This document shows positions 1-7,967 of a DNA stretch of 30,087 nt, one piece after another. The stretch covers positions 1 through 30,087 of the forward strand of contig CAYRKW010000039.1 in the NCBI GenBank assembly GCA_964425135.1, given 5' to 3'. The stretch comes from CAYLLD01 sp964425135. Lineage in GTDB: Bacteria; Pseudomonadota; Alphaproteobacteria; Rhodobacterales; Rhodobacteraceae. The translations under genes and the position numbers were made by a program. Each line of letters begins with the position of its first letter. Position 1 is the stretch's first letter. Under the pieces are notes generated by a model. The model was not told the DNA's origin, made no database searches, and saw nothing but the letters and a program-made list of their open reading frames with translations.

Positions 1-202
1 AAATGCGGGCTGGTTGCCCGGTCGAGCTGCGACCGGCCCTCAGGCAGGGGCTTTGCGCAGAACCCTTTGGGCCAATCAGAATTTCCCCAATCCCGTCGCC
101 CCACCCCTCGTCCGGGCAACGAGCCCGCATGTCGGGGCGCGGCTTGATCTTGAGAAAATTCTGATTAGCTGAATGCCTCAGGTTTTGGGTCGGAGGTTCT
201 AG
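1..202. repeat. Intergenic palindromic repeat, left copy (cut by window edge)
   Basis: No gene is seen here. Positions 107-201 are about nine-tenths identical to 29884-29977 in the same orientation. The copy ends in the same right arm (176-202) as the 164-bp inverted-repeat element near the other end of the window. Inside it, 3-21 is the reverse complement of 112-130 with one mismatch, and an AATCAGAATTT block near 74-84 is complementary to AAAATTCTGATT near 155-166. The matching left arm would lie before position 1. There is no transposase frame, so this is a non-coding repeat family (REP- or MITE-like) rather than an insertion sequence. Confidence 0.65.
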
Positions 203-223
203 GGGCAATTCGCGGATTGGCGG

Positions 224-907
224 TCAGACCACGGTCACTGTCAGTGATCCAACCCCGTCGATTGTCGCCTCCAACACATCGCCGCGTTCAATCGCGCCAA
301 CGCCTGCCGGTGTCCCGGCCATGATCACATCGCCTGCGCGCAATTCGAAATATTCGGAGAGATAGGAGATCATCTCCGGCACTTTCCAGATCATCTGGTT
401 CAGGTCCCCCTCCTGCCGCAGATCGCCGTTCACGTTGAGGGCGATGCGCCCATGGTCGGGATGGCCGATATCTGCAACCGGGCAGAGCGGCCCGACAGGT
501 GCCGAGCGTTCAAACGCCTTACCGATCTCCCAGGGGCGTCCCATTTTCTTCGCCTGCCCTTGCAGATCACGCCGGGTCATATCGAGCGAGACACCATAGC
601 CCCAGACGTGATCGAGCGCTTGGGCCAACGGGATATCTGTGCCGCCGGACTTCAAGCCCACGAGCAGTTCGACCTCATGGTGTACATCCGAGGAATGCGG
701 CGGATAGGGAAACGTCCCGGATGGGTCCAGATTATCCGGGTTTTTCTGAAAGAAAAACGGCGGCTCGCGGTTCGGATCGTGACCCATCTCAACCGCATGG
801 GCCGCAAAGTTCCGGCCAATGCAATAGACGCGTCGCACGGGGAAACTTCCACCGTCGCGCGTGGGGATGGAATGCGGTTTTGGGGTCGGAATAACGTGGT
901 TTGACAT
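224..907 (-). CDS. Fumarylacetoacetate hydrolase (FAH) family protein, fumarylpyruvate hydrolase-like
   Basis: This is a 227-residue single-domain FAH-fold protein. The family hydrolyses, decarboxylates or isomerises beta-diketo or 2-oxo acids using a divalent metal. The metal triad is visible as HHEVEL (Glu78, Glu80) and Asp109 in SLDMTRRD. An N-terminal GRNFAAHAVEMG motif and a C-terminal AGTPAGVG loop are typical of the short fumarylpyruvate/acylpyruvate hydrolase branch. The ATG at 907 is preferred because the conserved region follows closely; an upstream in-frame start at 964 would add 19 unconserved residues. It stands alone on the minus strand between the left repeat and a decayed frame. 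The substrate cannot be assigned. It could serve as a second FAH activity for the hpa pathway 20 kb away, but that is conjecture. Confidence 0.85.
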   Translation of the reverse strand: MSNHVIPTPKPHSIPTRDGGSFPVRRVYCIGRNFAAHAVEMGHDPNREPPFFFQKNPDNLDPSGTFPYPPHSSDVHHEVELLVGLKSGGTDIPLAQALDHVWGYGVSLDMTRRDLQGQAKKMGRPWEIGKAFERSAPVGPLCPVADIGHPDHGRIALNVNGDLRQEGDLNQMIWKVPEMISYLSEYFELRAGDVIMAGTPAGVGAIERGDVLEATIDGVGSLTVTVV

Positions 908-1054
908 GTGCGTGGTCCATGCGCGTGTTGGTTTTGCTTTGGATATACAGAAGGGATTACACAAAACGCGCTGTTGTCAACAGTGGTTGAAATTTGGGCC
1001 GGTTGCGATTGCACTTCGTCTGGCTTTCGAGCGCAACTGCTTGCGTTCTATTGA

Positions 1055-1267
1055 TCTGGCGCGCGCGCTGCAGTTGCCGGTCCGATCGCGTTTGAGATGC
1101 TCGATGACACCGCGAAGGCGCGCTTTGCACCCCGGTTCTCCGAATTTCTGCGCGATTTGGCGCAAACGGGTTTTCTGGATATCTATAGCGAAACCGCTAG
1201 GCCGGTTGCGACCGGGCGGGTCGTCTCAGCCCAGCGGCAGAGCGCGCTTGATGGCACAGCGCTCTAA
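1055..1267 (+). pseudogene. Short reading frame, probable gene remnant
   Basis: An open frame runs from just after an in-frame TGA (1052-1054) to a TAA at 1265-1267. It has a coding-like composition, including the stretch FAPRFSEFLRDLAQTGFLD. The same frame is also coding-like upstream of the TGA, with an interrupted stretch from about 985. The only ATG inside (1097) gives 56 residues with no clear ribosome-binding site. I do not recognise the family. The stop overlaps the znuA stop codon on the other strand by two bases. The most economical reading is the 3' end of a decayed gene. A small intact gene starting at 1097, or chance, are alternatives. Confidence 0.35.
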
Positions 1268-2456
1268 AGACAGTCAGCGATGGTTTTCGCCATGTTCCGG
1301 ATCAACTGCGGATAGAGCGCAGCGCCCGGCTCAAGGTCAGCGCCCAGCGGGTCGATCACGCCTGTATTGGCCTCAGTCCCCTCCAGCACTGTCGAAACAA
1401 TGCCCGGGTTAAACTGCGGCTCGGCCAGCACGCAATCGACGCCTTCCCCGCGGATACGGCCCTGAATTTCCGCGATACGCGCGGGGCTTGAATCGGTTGC
1501 ATCCCCAAGCGAAATCGCACCAGACGCGGGAAAATCGAAATCACGCTCGAAGTATTGGTAAGCGTCGTGGAACACGATAAAACTGCCCCCGCGCACCGGA
1601 TCAAGCGTGGCGTTCACAACCATTGAGAGGTCTTCCAACTCCGTCTTCGCGGCGGCGGCATTGGCAAAATAAGCGCCCGCATTGTCGGGATCGACCGACG
1701 ACAGTTGCGCTGCGATGACGTTCAGCCAGGTTGACGCGTTTTGAAGTGAGAGCCAGGCGTGCGGGTCATGCGCACCATGGGCATGGTCGTCGTGGTCAGC
1801 GTGATCGTCGTGGTCTTTGTGATCCTCATCCGCATGATCGGCGTGATCCTTGTCCTGATCATGCGCATCATGGTCCTCGTGCTTTTCGGCATCATGCTCG
1901 TCATGCTCTTTGTGCTCATCATGCTCGTCGTGCTCTTTGTGCTCGTCATGCTCGTCATGCTNNNNNNNNNNNNNNNNNNNNNNNNNNNNNNNNNNNNNNN
2001 NNNNNNNNNNNNNNNNNNNNNNNNNNNNNNNNNNNNNNNNNNNNNNNNNNNNNNNNNNNNNTGCTCGTCATGCTCGTCATGCTTGTGAGCTTCAAACAGC
2101 GCATCCTCGCGGAAGTCGAGCAGTGTTGTCCCGTCCGCCTCCAGCAGCGTGGTGATCTCTGCTTCTGCCGACAATGTGCTCAAGGCATCTTCCAGCCAAG
2201 GGGTCAAATCTTCGCCAATCCAGAACACCACATCCGCGTCTTGCAGCGCGCTCGCTTCGGAGGGGCGCAGGCTGTATTCATGCGGCGTTGCGCCGGCTTG
2301 AACGATCAGGCTTGGCGCCCCCACGCCTTCCATCACCCGCGCAACGAGCGAGTGGACCGGTGCGATGTCAGCCACCACATTCGGGACATCCGCGATCGCC
2401 ATGCCCCCCGACAAAATCGTCGCGGTGCAGAGTGGGATGAGCTTTCTGGACATCAT
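1264..2456 (-). CDS. znuA: Zinc ABC transporter substrate-binding protein ZnuA (interrupted by assembly gap)
   Basis: Periplasmic zinc-binding protein that delivers Zn2+ to ZnuBC. A signal peptide is visible (basic MMSRKL, hydrophobic core, Ala-rich cleavage near AIA-D). Then come the cluster A-I SBP features: a VVADIAPVHSLVARV start, the metal His in GATPHEYSLRPSEA, DVVFWIGEDLTPWLE, a very long His/Asp/Glu-rich loop, FIVFHDAYQYFERDF with a metal His, and LAEPQFNPGIVSTV near the C terminus. The 100-N gap at 1962-2061 falls inside the His-rich loop. The two flanks fit one intact gene only if the true missing length is 2 modulo 3, so 100 is a placeholder. The start may be the ATG at 2456 or 2453. 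The gene diverges from zur with only about 50 bp between, so Zur control is expected. Confidence 0.93.
1906..2088 (-). repeat. Tandem repeat encoding the ZnuA His-rich loop
   Basis: A 27-nt unit encoding HDEHDEHKE is present twice at 1906-1959. Partial units continue on the far side of the gap (2062-2088, encoding HKHDEHDE). Repeat-rich metal-binding loops are usual in ZnuA, but the near-identical units at the gap edges explain why the assembly broke exactly here. The copy number is unknown. Confidence 0.8.
1962..2061. other. Assembly gap (100 N)
   Basis: One hundred Ns inside the znuA His-rich repeat. Reading-frame continuity of znuA predicts a real length of 2 modulo 3, so the length is nominal. 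Confidence 0.95.
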
Positions 2457-2464
2457 GCTTCCTA

Positions 2465-2479
2465 TGTGATCTTATAACA
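2465..2479. promoter_or_regulatory. Candidate Zur box between znuA and zur
   Basis: TGTGATCTTATAACA is an imperfect dyad that agrees at 12 of 15 positions with the symmetrical form TGTTATANTATAACA, the AT-rich style of site known for alphaproteobacterial Zur. It lies 8 bases upstream of the znuA start and 30 bases upstream of the zur ATG, so one site could repress both directions when zinc is replete. The identification is by pattern only. Confidence 0.5.
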
Positions 2480-2494
2480 TTTTGCAGCGCATAT

Positions 2495-2511
2495 ATGATA
2501 TGGAATATCAT
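2495..2511. promoter_or_regulatory. Second perfect dyad overlapping the zur start
   Basis: ATGATAT-GGA-ATATCAT is a perfect 7-3-7 inverted repeat. Its last two bases are the first two of the zur ATG at 2510. Its place at the translation start suggests either a second regulator-binding site or an mRNA hairpin limiting zur-znuCB translation. Confidence 0.35.
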
Positions 2512-3028
2512 GACAAGCAACCAGCAATCTGGACCTGCCAAAGATCAGACAGCGCTCGGCTTTGTCGAGCATGACCATACCCATTGTGTCGAAGGCGCGC
2601 TCAATTCTGCACAGGCGCGCTGCGCTCAGGAAGGCCTGCGTCTGACGCCTGTTCGGCGCAAGGTCCTGGAATTGCTATTGCAGGAGCATCGCGCGCTGGG
2701 GGCCTATTCCATCCTCGATCTGCTGCGGGATGCGGGATATGGATCGCAGCCGCCTGTCGCGTATCGCGCTTTGGAGTTTCTGTCCGAGAACGGCTTTGTC
2801 CATAAGATCGAGCGTTTGAACGCCTTTGTCGCCTGCGCGCATCCTGGCGTGACCCACTCGCCCGCCTTCATGATTTGCCGGTCCTGCGATGCAGTTGCCG
2901 AAGCGCGTACAGCGCATGCGAAGGACGGGCTGGGGGCGGCGGCGCGCGCTGCTGGTTTCCAGATCGAGAAAACCGTCATAGAGGCTGAAGGGCTTTGTCC
3001 CGAATGCTCCGGCAAAGCGAAATCATGA
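2510..3028 (+). CDS. zur: Fur-family zinc uptake regulator Zur
   Basis: A 172-residue cytosolic repressor of the Fur superfamily. The N-terminal winged helix includes LRLTPVRRKVLELLL and the PPVAYRALEFL recognition region. The C-terminal dimerisation domain carries two CxxC pairs (Cys123/Cys126 in MICRSCDA, Cys163/Cys166 in LCPECSG) for the structural zinc. An HDHTH stretch sits near the N terminus. I call it Zur rather than Fur because it heads an operon with znuC and znuB and diverges from znuA. The ATG at 2510 starts within a perfect dyad; an alternative ATG lies five codons upstream at 2495. Its 3' end overlaps znuC by the ATGA junction, so the repressor is co-transcribed with, and probably represses, its transporter. 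Confidence 0.93.
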   Translation: MTSNQQSGPAKDQTALGFVEHDHTHCVEGALNSAQARCAQEGLRLTPVRRKVLELLLQEHRALGAYSILDLLRDAGYGSQPPVAYRALEFLSENGFVHKIERLNAFVACAHPGVTHSPAFMICRSCDAVAEARTAHAKDGLGAAARAAGFQIEKTVIEAEGLCPECSGKAKS

Positions 3029-3768
3029 GCCTGATCGAGGTCAAAGATCTTGCGATAACTTACGGCGCCAACACGGTGTTGCACAACGTCTCGCTACATC
3101 TGAACGCAGGCGAGATCGTCACGATTGTCGGCCCCAACGGGTCGGGCAAAACAAGCCTGTTTCGCGCCATCATCGGCGCGGCAGAGCCGGCACGTGGGAA
3201 GATTACCCTGCAACCGGGGCTAAAAATCGGTTACGTCCCGCAAAGGTTGCATATCGACCCGAACCTTCCAATCACCGTGGATCGTTTCATGCGCCTGACC
3301 GAGCGCGTCTCGCCGGATGTTTGCCAAAAAGCGCTGGAAGTGGCGGGTGTTCCCGATCTGATGAAGCGGCAGATGACGCAGCTTTCGGGCGGTCAATTTC
3401 AGCGCGTCTTGTTGGCACGCGCAGTGATCAATCAACCGGATGTGCTGCTGCTTGATGAGGCGACGCAGGGGCTCGACCAAGCGGGGTCGGCAGCGTTTTA
3501 CCAACAAATCGAATCTGTCTGCCGCAAAAGCGGGTGCGCTGTTCTGATGATCAGCCACGAGTTGCATGTGGTGATGAGCGCGTCTGACCGGGTGATTTGT
3601 CTGAACGGTCACGTCTGCTGCGAAGGCTCGCCCGCTGTTGTTGCCTCTGCCCCTGAGTATCGCTCGCTCTTTGGCAGCGGGACCGGCGGCGCGTTGGCGC
3701 TTTACCGTCACGACCACGACCACGATCACCATCATGATCACGGTCATAGCCAAGAGGCGGCGGAGTAA
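3025..3768 (+). CDS. znuC: Zinc ABC transporter ATP-binding protein ZnuC
   Basis: A 247-residue ABC ATPase that powers zinc import through ZnuB. Visible motifs are Walker A GPNGSGKTS (residues 36-44), the Q-loop in YVPQR, the signature LSGGQFQRV (120-128), Walker B VLLLDEATQGLD (140-151) and the switch His in MISHELH. The C terminus is a His/Asp tail (HDHDHDHHHDHGH), common in zinc and manganese ATPases and possibly a metal sensor or buffer. The ATG at 3025 overlaps the zur stop (ATGA). An in-frame upstream start within zur is less likely. The stop overlaps the znuB start by one base, so zur-znuC-znuB is one tightly coupled operon. Confidence 0.95.
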   Translation: MSLIEVKDLAITYGANTVLHNVSLHLNAGEIVTIVGPNGSGKTSLFRAIIGAAEPARGKITLQPGLKIGYVPQRLHIDPNLPITVDRFMRLTERVSPDVCQKALEVAGVPDLMKRQMTQLSGGQFQRVLLARAVINQPDVLLLDEATQGLDQAGSAAFYQQIESVCRKSGCAVLMISHELHVVMSASDRVICLNGHVCCEGSPAVVASAPEYRSLFGSGTGGALALYRHDHDHDHHHDHGHSQEAAE

Positions 3769-4565
3769 TGCTGGATGATTTCATGGTGCGCGCGGCCCTC
3801 GCGGGCGTTGGCGTTGCGCTGGCAGCGGCTCCTTTGGGCTGCTTTGTCGTCTGGAGGCGCATGGCGTATTTCGGCGATGCAACCGCGCATGCAGCGATCT
3901 TGGGCGTCGCGCTTTCGTTGACCTTCGAGATGTCAATCTTCCCCGGCGTTCTGGCCGTCGCCCTGATCATGGCGCTGAGTGTCACGGCGCTGAGCGAGCG
4001 GGGCTATGCAATGGACACGCTTTTGGGCGTTTTGGCCCATTCATCGCTCGCCTTCGGCCTTGTCGCAGTTTCGTTCCTGTCGGGCATACGCATCGATCTG
4101 ATGGCCTATCTCTTTGGCGATATTCTGGCGGTCTCGCGGCTCGATCTGTTGGTGATTTGGGGGGGTGCTTTGGCGGTCATCGGGCTTATCGCATCGCGCT
4201 GGTCCTCGCTTCTGACCTCAACGCTCAACGAAGAACTTGCCTATGCCAGCGGGCTCAACCCCAAGCGCGAACGGCTGATATTGACGCTTGCGCTGGCGAT
4301 CACGGTCGCGGTCGCCATCAAAGTCGTCGGGGTTCTGTTGATCGCCGCGCTCTTGATCATCCCAGCCGCCGCCGCGCGCGTGCTGGCCCGAACACCAGAG
4401 GCCATGGCTGTGATCGCCGCTATAATCGGCTCCATCTCCGCGATTGGCGGATTGCGCGCGGCCTATGTGATCGACACCCCTGCGGGGCCGTCCATCGTTT
4501 GCGTGGCCGCCGTGATCTTTGCCGTTCTGGGCGTGTTTGCACGCCGCCGCCGGGTCACGGACTAA
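3768..4565 (+). CDS. znuB: Zinc ABC transporter permease ZnuB
   Basis: A 265-residue inner-membrane permease of the ABC-3 (ZnuB/MntB) family. It consists almost entirely of hydrophobic segments. The family-typical early motif (GCFVVWRRMAYFGDATAHAAILG) and the late VKVVGVLLIAALLIIPAAAARVLARTPE region, which contains the helix contacting the ATPase, are both clear. Length is normal for the family. It is the last gene of zur-znuCB; the next gene is convergent 46 bp downstream, and no convincing terminator hairpin is visible in between. Confidence 0.94.
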   Translation: MLDDFMVRAALAGVGVALAAAPLGCFVVWRRMAYFGDATAHAAILGVALSLTFEMSIFPGVLAVALIMALSVTALSERGYAMDTLLGVLAHSSLAFGLVAVSFLSGIRIDLMAYLFGDILAVSRLDLLVIWGGALAVIGLIASRWSSLLTSTLNEELAYASGLNPKRERLILTLALAITVAVAIKVVGVLLIAALLIIPAAAARVLARTPEAMAVIAAIIGSISAIGGLRAAYVIDTPAGPSIVCVAAVIFAVLGVFARRRRVTD

Positions 4566-4611
4566 CCGACAAACAAGCGCGTATCGGGTTGTGCGCCCTC
4601 ACTAGGTAGCG

Positions 4612-5499
4612 TCAATCTGAGGTGTTCGGGCATCCAAGGCGCTTTAGAAGGTCGGTGTCCGCGACAGAACCTTGCTGCTGCAAACGACCGTCTATACCGC
4701 ACACACGCAAACGCTCTTGTGGCATCTCAGCTCGCACGTTGTCAGTATAGGCCGTCAGTCCGCTGCCGCCTACTGTATAAAATCCCGACGGCGCAACGCT
4801 GGATAGATAGCCCTCGACCAAGACCAGACCGACCGGTTGATCAAACAGCCCGTGTTTGATCTGCGTCACCCTGATGCGCTCGCCTTCGAGTGTGCCGGTG
4901 ACACGGATGACATCGCCATCGGTGACATGCTGCAACGGCTCAAACGCAAAGCTGCGTGTGCCCACGAAGTGGACGGATGCGTCAGGGTCAAACCGGTAGC
5001 TTCCCTGAAGCACAACGGTTTCACGCGGTTCAATGGTCACAACCCGGGTCCCTTTGACACCATCCGGGGTCCAGAACCCGCTGACAGCAACCCAAGTGCC
5101 CGGGGCGGGTGGATCTGGCCAGACCACCGGGACGCCGAGGATGTTGAAACGTCCGGCATCAACCGCCGTTGCAGGTCCGATCAATGTGTGGGTTTGGCTG
5201 ATGGAAAGGGCCGTCCAGTCGGTTCCGTCATAGCTGATCAAGGCGGCAACGGTATCACCGGGGACAAGCGCTTCGGCCGTTTGCGGGGAGAGGGCCGACG
5301 TAACCGGCAGCTGGCTATCAAACTTGATACGCTGATCGTTGACGATGATGCTGCCAAGCTCTGTTATCTCGCCGACGATGCCGGTTCCCGTAAGCCCGCC
5401 TTCTCGCTCGCGCTCTTCTGCAATCGAAAATGGTGCAACTGCCAACGTCAGGATGAGGTAGATGGGAGCGAACCAGCGGTCGAATACCTGTGGCATCAT
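4612..5499 (-). CDS. DUF5666 domain-containing exported protein
   Basis: A 295-residue protein with an N-terminal signal or anchor segment (WFAPIYLILTLAVAPFSIA, then charged EEREREGG). It is followed by several short beta-rich modules of the DUF5666 kind: TGTGIVGEITELGSIIVNDQRI, DTVAALISYDGTDWTALSIS, TWVAVSGFWTPDGVKGTRVV and GDVIRVTGTLEGERIRVTQI. These look like repeated OB-like strands. There are two Cys near the C terminus and no catalytic motif. The start is the ATG at 5499 or 5496 and overlaps the stop of the upstream DUF6502 gene, so the two are translationally coupled. The function is unknown. An extracytoplasmic, possibly ligand-binding role is inferred only from the signal sequence and fold type. 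Confidence 0.75.
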   Translation of the reverse strand: MMPQVFDRWFAPIYLILTLAVAPFSIAEEREREGGLTGTGIVGEITELGSIIVNDQRIKFDSQLPVTSALSPQTAEALVPGDTVAALISYDGTDWTALSISQTHTLIGPATAVDAGRFNILGVPVVWPDPPAPGTWVAVSGFWTPDGVKGTRVVTIEPRETVVLQGSYRFDPDASVHFVGTRSFAFEPLQHVTDGDVIRVTGTLEGERIRVTQIKHGLFDQPVGLVLVEGYLSSVAPSGFYTVGGSGLTAYTDNVRAEMPQERLRVCGIDGRLQQQGSVADTDLLKRLGCPNTSD

Positions 5500-6323
5500 T
5501 GGGAATTTACTTTCTGTGCCGGAGCCGTGCCGGGGTCATCAGGATTGGCCGCAACGTACACCCCGGTCACGAAGCGCCCGCCGGACAAACGTCCTGATGC
5601 GTCATCCTCTGATTGGAGCCGATGCGCAATGGCATTCATGTGTTCGAGATAGGCTTGCGCCAATTTATCCGCCTCAGCTTCGAGCTTGGCGACCGAGGTT
5701 GCGGACAAATGCGAGTAGCGCACGACCCGGTCGAACTTTCGGGGCGCGCCCTGCGGCGAGAGTACATTGTCGATCGCAACGCGAATATGGTCGGTGATCG
5801 TCGCCTCGAAGGCTTTGAGCGCTGCCTCGCCGGTTTGGGCAACGAAGGTCGGGGACAGCAATGTAATCTCGCCGTCATCTTCCTGAGAGATCAGGTTTTG
5901 CGACTGGAGTTCTTGCATCACGGTTGCTGGCGCGAGGTCGATCTTGCAAACTCGAACCAGATCGTCAAACCCGTTCGTCCCAGCGCGTGGCAGAGGGCGC
6001 GGTTTGCCCGAAGAATCGCAGAACCGGTCGTCGTTTGACCAGGTCGATAATACGATGGCGAGGCCCTTAATGGGATATTTTCCGGGCATTTTATTTTCGG
6101 AAAGTTCGCGGAGACGTTTGACATCCTTGCGGTGAACACCTGTTTGCAGGCTGATCAGACTGTCGGTTGTCGCACCGCCTTCAATCGCGGCCTGAACCAG
6201 GGATCGCTTCAAGTGCTCGACCGTTGAAGGTAATGGAATACTGTTTCTAATCAATAGCTTAGATATCGGCACGAAAATGACCGACAGTATCCGCTCCACG
6301 CGATTTGAGGACGTGTTTATCAC
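5496..6323 (-). CDS. DUF6502 family protein
   Basis: A 275-residue soluble protein of the uncharacterised DUF6502 type. The N-terminal half (about residues 30-80, STVEHLKRSLVQAAIEGGAT through HRKDVKRLRELS) looks like a helical, possibly winged-helix DNA-binding segment. The C-terminal third (DRVVRYSHLSATSVAKLEAE through LEHMNAIAHRL) is a long helical region. There are no transmembrane segments or enzymatic motifs. The stop overlaps the start of the DUF5666 gene, making a two-gene unit. The DNA just upstream (6280-6465) is clearly more AT-rich than the rest of the window. A regulatory role is suggested by the helical N terminus but not shown. Confidence 0.72.
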   Translation of the reverse strand: MINTSSNRVERILSVIFVPISKLLIRNSIPLPSTVEHLKRSLVQAAIEGGATTDSLISLQTGVHRKDVKRLRELSENKMPGKYPIKGLAIVLSTWSNDDRFCDSSGKPRPLPRAGTNGFDDLVRVCKIDLAPATVMQELQSQNLISQEDDGEITLLSPTFVAQTGEAALKAFEATITDHIRVAIDNVLSPQGAPRKFDRVVRYSHLSATSVAKLEAEADKLAQAYLEHMNAIAHRLQSEDDASGRLSGGRFVTGVYVAANPDDPGTAPAQKVNSQ

Positions 6324-6415
6324 AACAAATGCACCTATGTCTTTGCTAAATATTAACGATAGTACGCAAGCGAATTTTGGACAGTTTAGCTGGCTTCACA
6401 AGAACGTGTTTAGTG

Positions 6416-6432
6416 ATGGGAAATTTTCCCAT
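6416..6432. promoter_or_regulatory. Perfect 8-1-8 dyad upstream of the adenylation-domain gene
   Basis: ATGGGAAATTTTCCCAT is a perfect palindrome with one central base, 34 bp upstream of the ATG at 6467. It lies in an AT-rich divergent intergenic region of about 140 bp. This fits an operator for a dimeric regulator controlling the plus-strand operon. The regulator is unknown; the divergent DUF6502 gene is the nearest candidate. Confidence 0.45.
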
Positions 6433-6466
6433 TTAGGTTATTACGCGTATCTTGGAGAGACTGTAC

Positions 6467-7867
6467 ATGCCACTAACCGACCTATCCGCTATCCGATCTC
6501 GACGACCTGCTACACCCACTCCGGATAGCGTTTCGCACGCTCCCAGCAGCGCTGTCCCGGTCGATTGGTTTACACGATTTGGCGTCGGTCCATCCGTCGC
6601 ACCGCGTTTCCCGACCATTTTGGCGGGGTTTGAGCATTTTGCGCAACGTCAACCTCACGCTGTCGCGGTGGAGCACGCCGGGGAGGCGATCAGCTATGCT
6701 GAGCTGAATGACGCAGCTGCGCGGGTTGCGCAGCGTTTGGCCGATCTGGGCGTAGGTCACGGGGACGGGGTCGGGATATATCTGAAACGCTCCATCCCGA
6801 TGGTCGTGGCGATTTTTGCCTGCATGAAACTGGGTGCTTACTACGTGCCGCAGCATGTCGGCGTCGCAACCGATAGCGCATTGGCCCATATCTCGACCGT
6901 CACCAAGTCCAAGGTCGTTCTGACGATCAAAGACTGCGCCGATCAATTTCCCCTCACAGACGGACAAACTCAGGTCGTGCTGGAGGACATTCTGGCGGAT
7001 ATGGATGCGCCGCGGTGGACCGCGCAAAGCCCGCTGCAAAAAGGTGATACCTGCATGGTTCTGTTCACCTCGGGCACGACAGGTGTGCCCAACGGCGTAC
7101 AGGTGACGCATCTGAATTTGTGCAACATCCTGCAAACCGCCCCGGGGGACTTGGGGATGAGACCGGGCCTGCGCGTTGGGCAAATTCTCTCAATCGCGTT
7201 CGATATGGCGGCTTGGGAGACATTGGGCGCGTTGTCAAACGGGGCGACGCTGGTCATTCGCGAGCGCGACATTCTGGAAACTGCAAGGCGCGTCGATGTG
7301 CTGATTGCCACGCCTTCGATCCTGGGCACGCTCGACGCGGAAGCCTGCCAACAGGTGAAAACAGTTGCGGTTGCGGGCGAGCCTTGTCCCCGGTCTCTGG
7401 CGGACAAATGGGCGCGTTTTTGCAATTTTTACAACTCTTGCGGCCCGACCGAGACCACCATCATCAACACCGCGATGCTGCACACGGCGGACAAAAAGCA
7501 GCTTACCATCGGGAAACCCACGCCGAACAATACGGTTTATGTGCTGGACGACGACTTGAAGAGCGTGCCGTTTGGCGAGCGCGGCGTGATGTGGGCAGGT
7601 GGTGATTGCGTGACAGCCGGGTACATCGCGAACCCGGAGTTGAACGCCGAGCGTTACAAGCCCGACCCGTTCCGGCCCGGCGCGATGATGTTCAACACAC
7701 GCGATCTGGGCGCATGGACCGAGACCGGTGAGCTTTTACATTTCGGGCGCGTGGATGATCTGGTGAAGATCCGGGGCTTTCGCGTCGAGCTTGACGGCGT
7801 CTCGCGCGCTTTGGAGGCAACGGAGGGTTGCGATCAGGCGGTCACGCTCAAGTTCGACGATCGGACT
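6467..7867 (+). CDS. Amino-acid-type adenylation domain; N-terminal part of TmpL-like protein (runs into gap)
   Basis: The visible 467 residues form an AMP-binding (ANL superfamily) domain. Core motifs are A3 TSGTTGVPNG (201-210, with Asn where the P-loop Lys is usual), A4 AFDMAAWE (Asp246, the residue that binds the substrate amino group in NRPS adenylation domains), A5 NSCGPTETT (323-331), A7 NTRDLG and A8 GRVDDLVKIRGFRVEL (427-442). The ATG at 6467 is preferred over an upstream TTG (6452) because GGAGAG is seven bases upstream. The frame is open into the 100-N gap, where the last 40-60 residues with the A10 Lys should lie. The sequence right of the gap is a membrane flavin/NAD(P) oxidoreductase. 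This order (AMP-binding, membrane helices, oxidoreductase) matches fungal TmpL, so both halves are probably one gene. Separate genes or an intervening carrier domain remain possible. Confidence 0.85.
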
Positions 7868-7967
7868 NNNNNNNNNNNNNNNNNNNNNNNNNNNNNNNNN
7901 NNNNNNNNNNNNNNNNNNNNNNNNNNNNNNNNNNNNNNNNNNNNNNNNNNNNNNNNNNNNNNNNNNN
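7868..7967. other. Assembly gap (100 N)
   Basis: One hundred Ns between the adenylation domain and the membrane oxidoreductase. If both belong to one gene, the real length must be 2 modulo 3. It is probably longer than 100, because the A-domain C terminus and the start of the membrane region are both missing. Confidence 0.95.

Noticed and set aside
1722..2061. Apparent frameshift in znuA at the N gap
   Set aside because: The gap length is nominal. Both flanks read as ZnuA in their own frames, and a gap of 2 modulo 3 restores one gene.
1759..2100. CRISPR-like or minisatellite array
   Set aside because: The repeats are in-frame His/Asp/Glu codons of the ZnuA metal loop, with no spacers of fixed length.
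6277..6528. Small plus-strand gene in the AT-rich region before the adenylation domain
   Set aside because: It overlaps the DUF6502 start and the adenylation-domain start, and has no conserved features or ribosome site.
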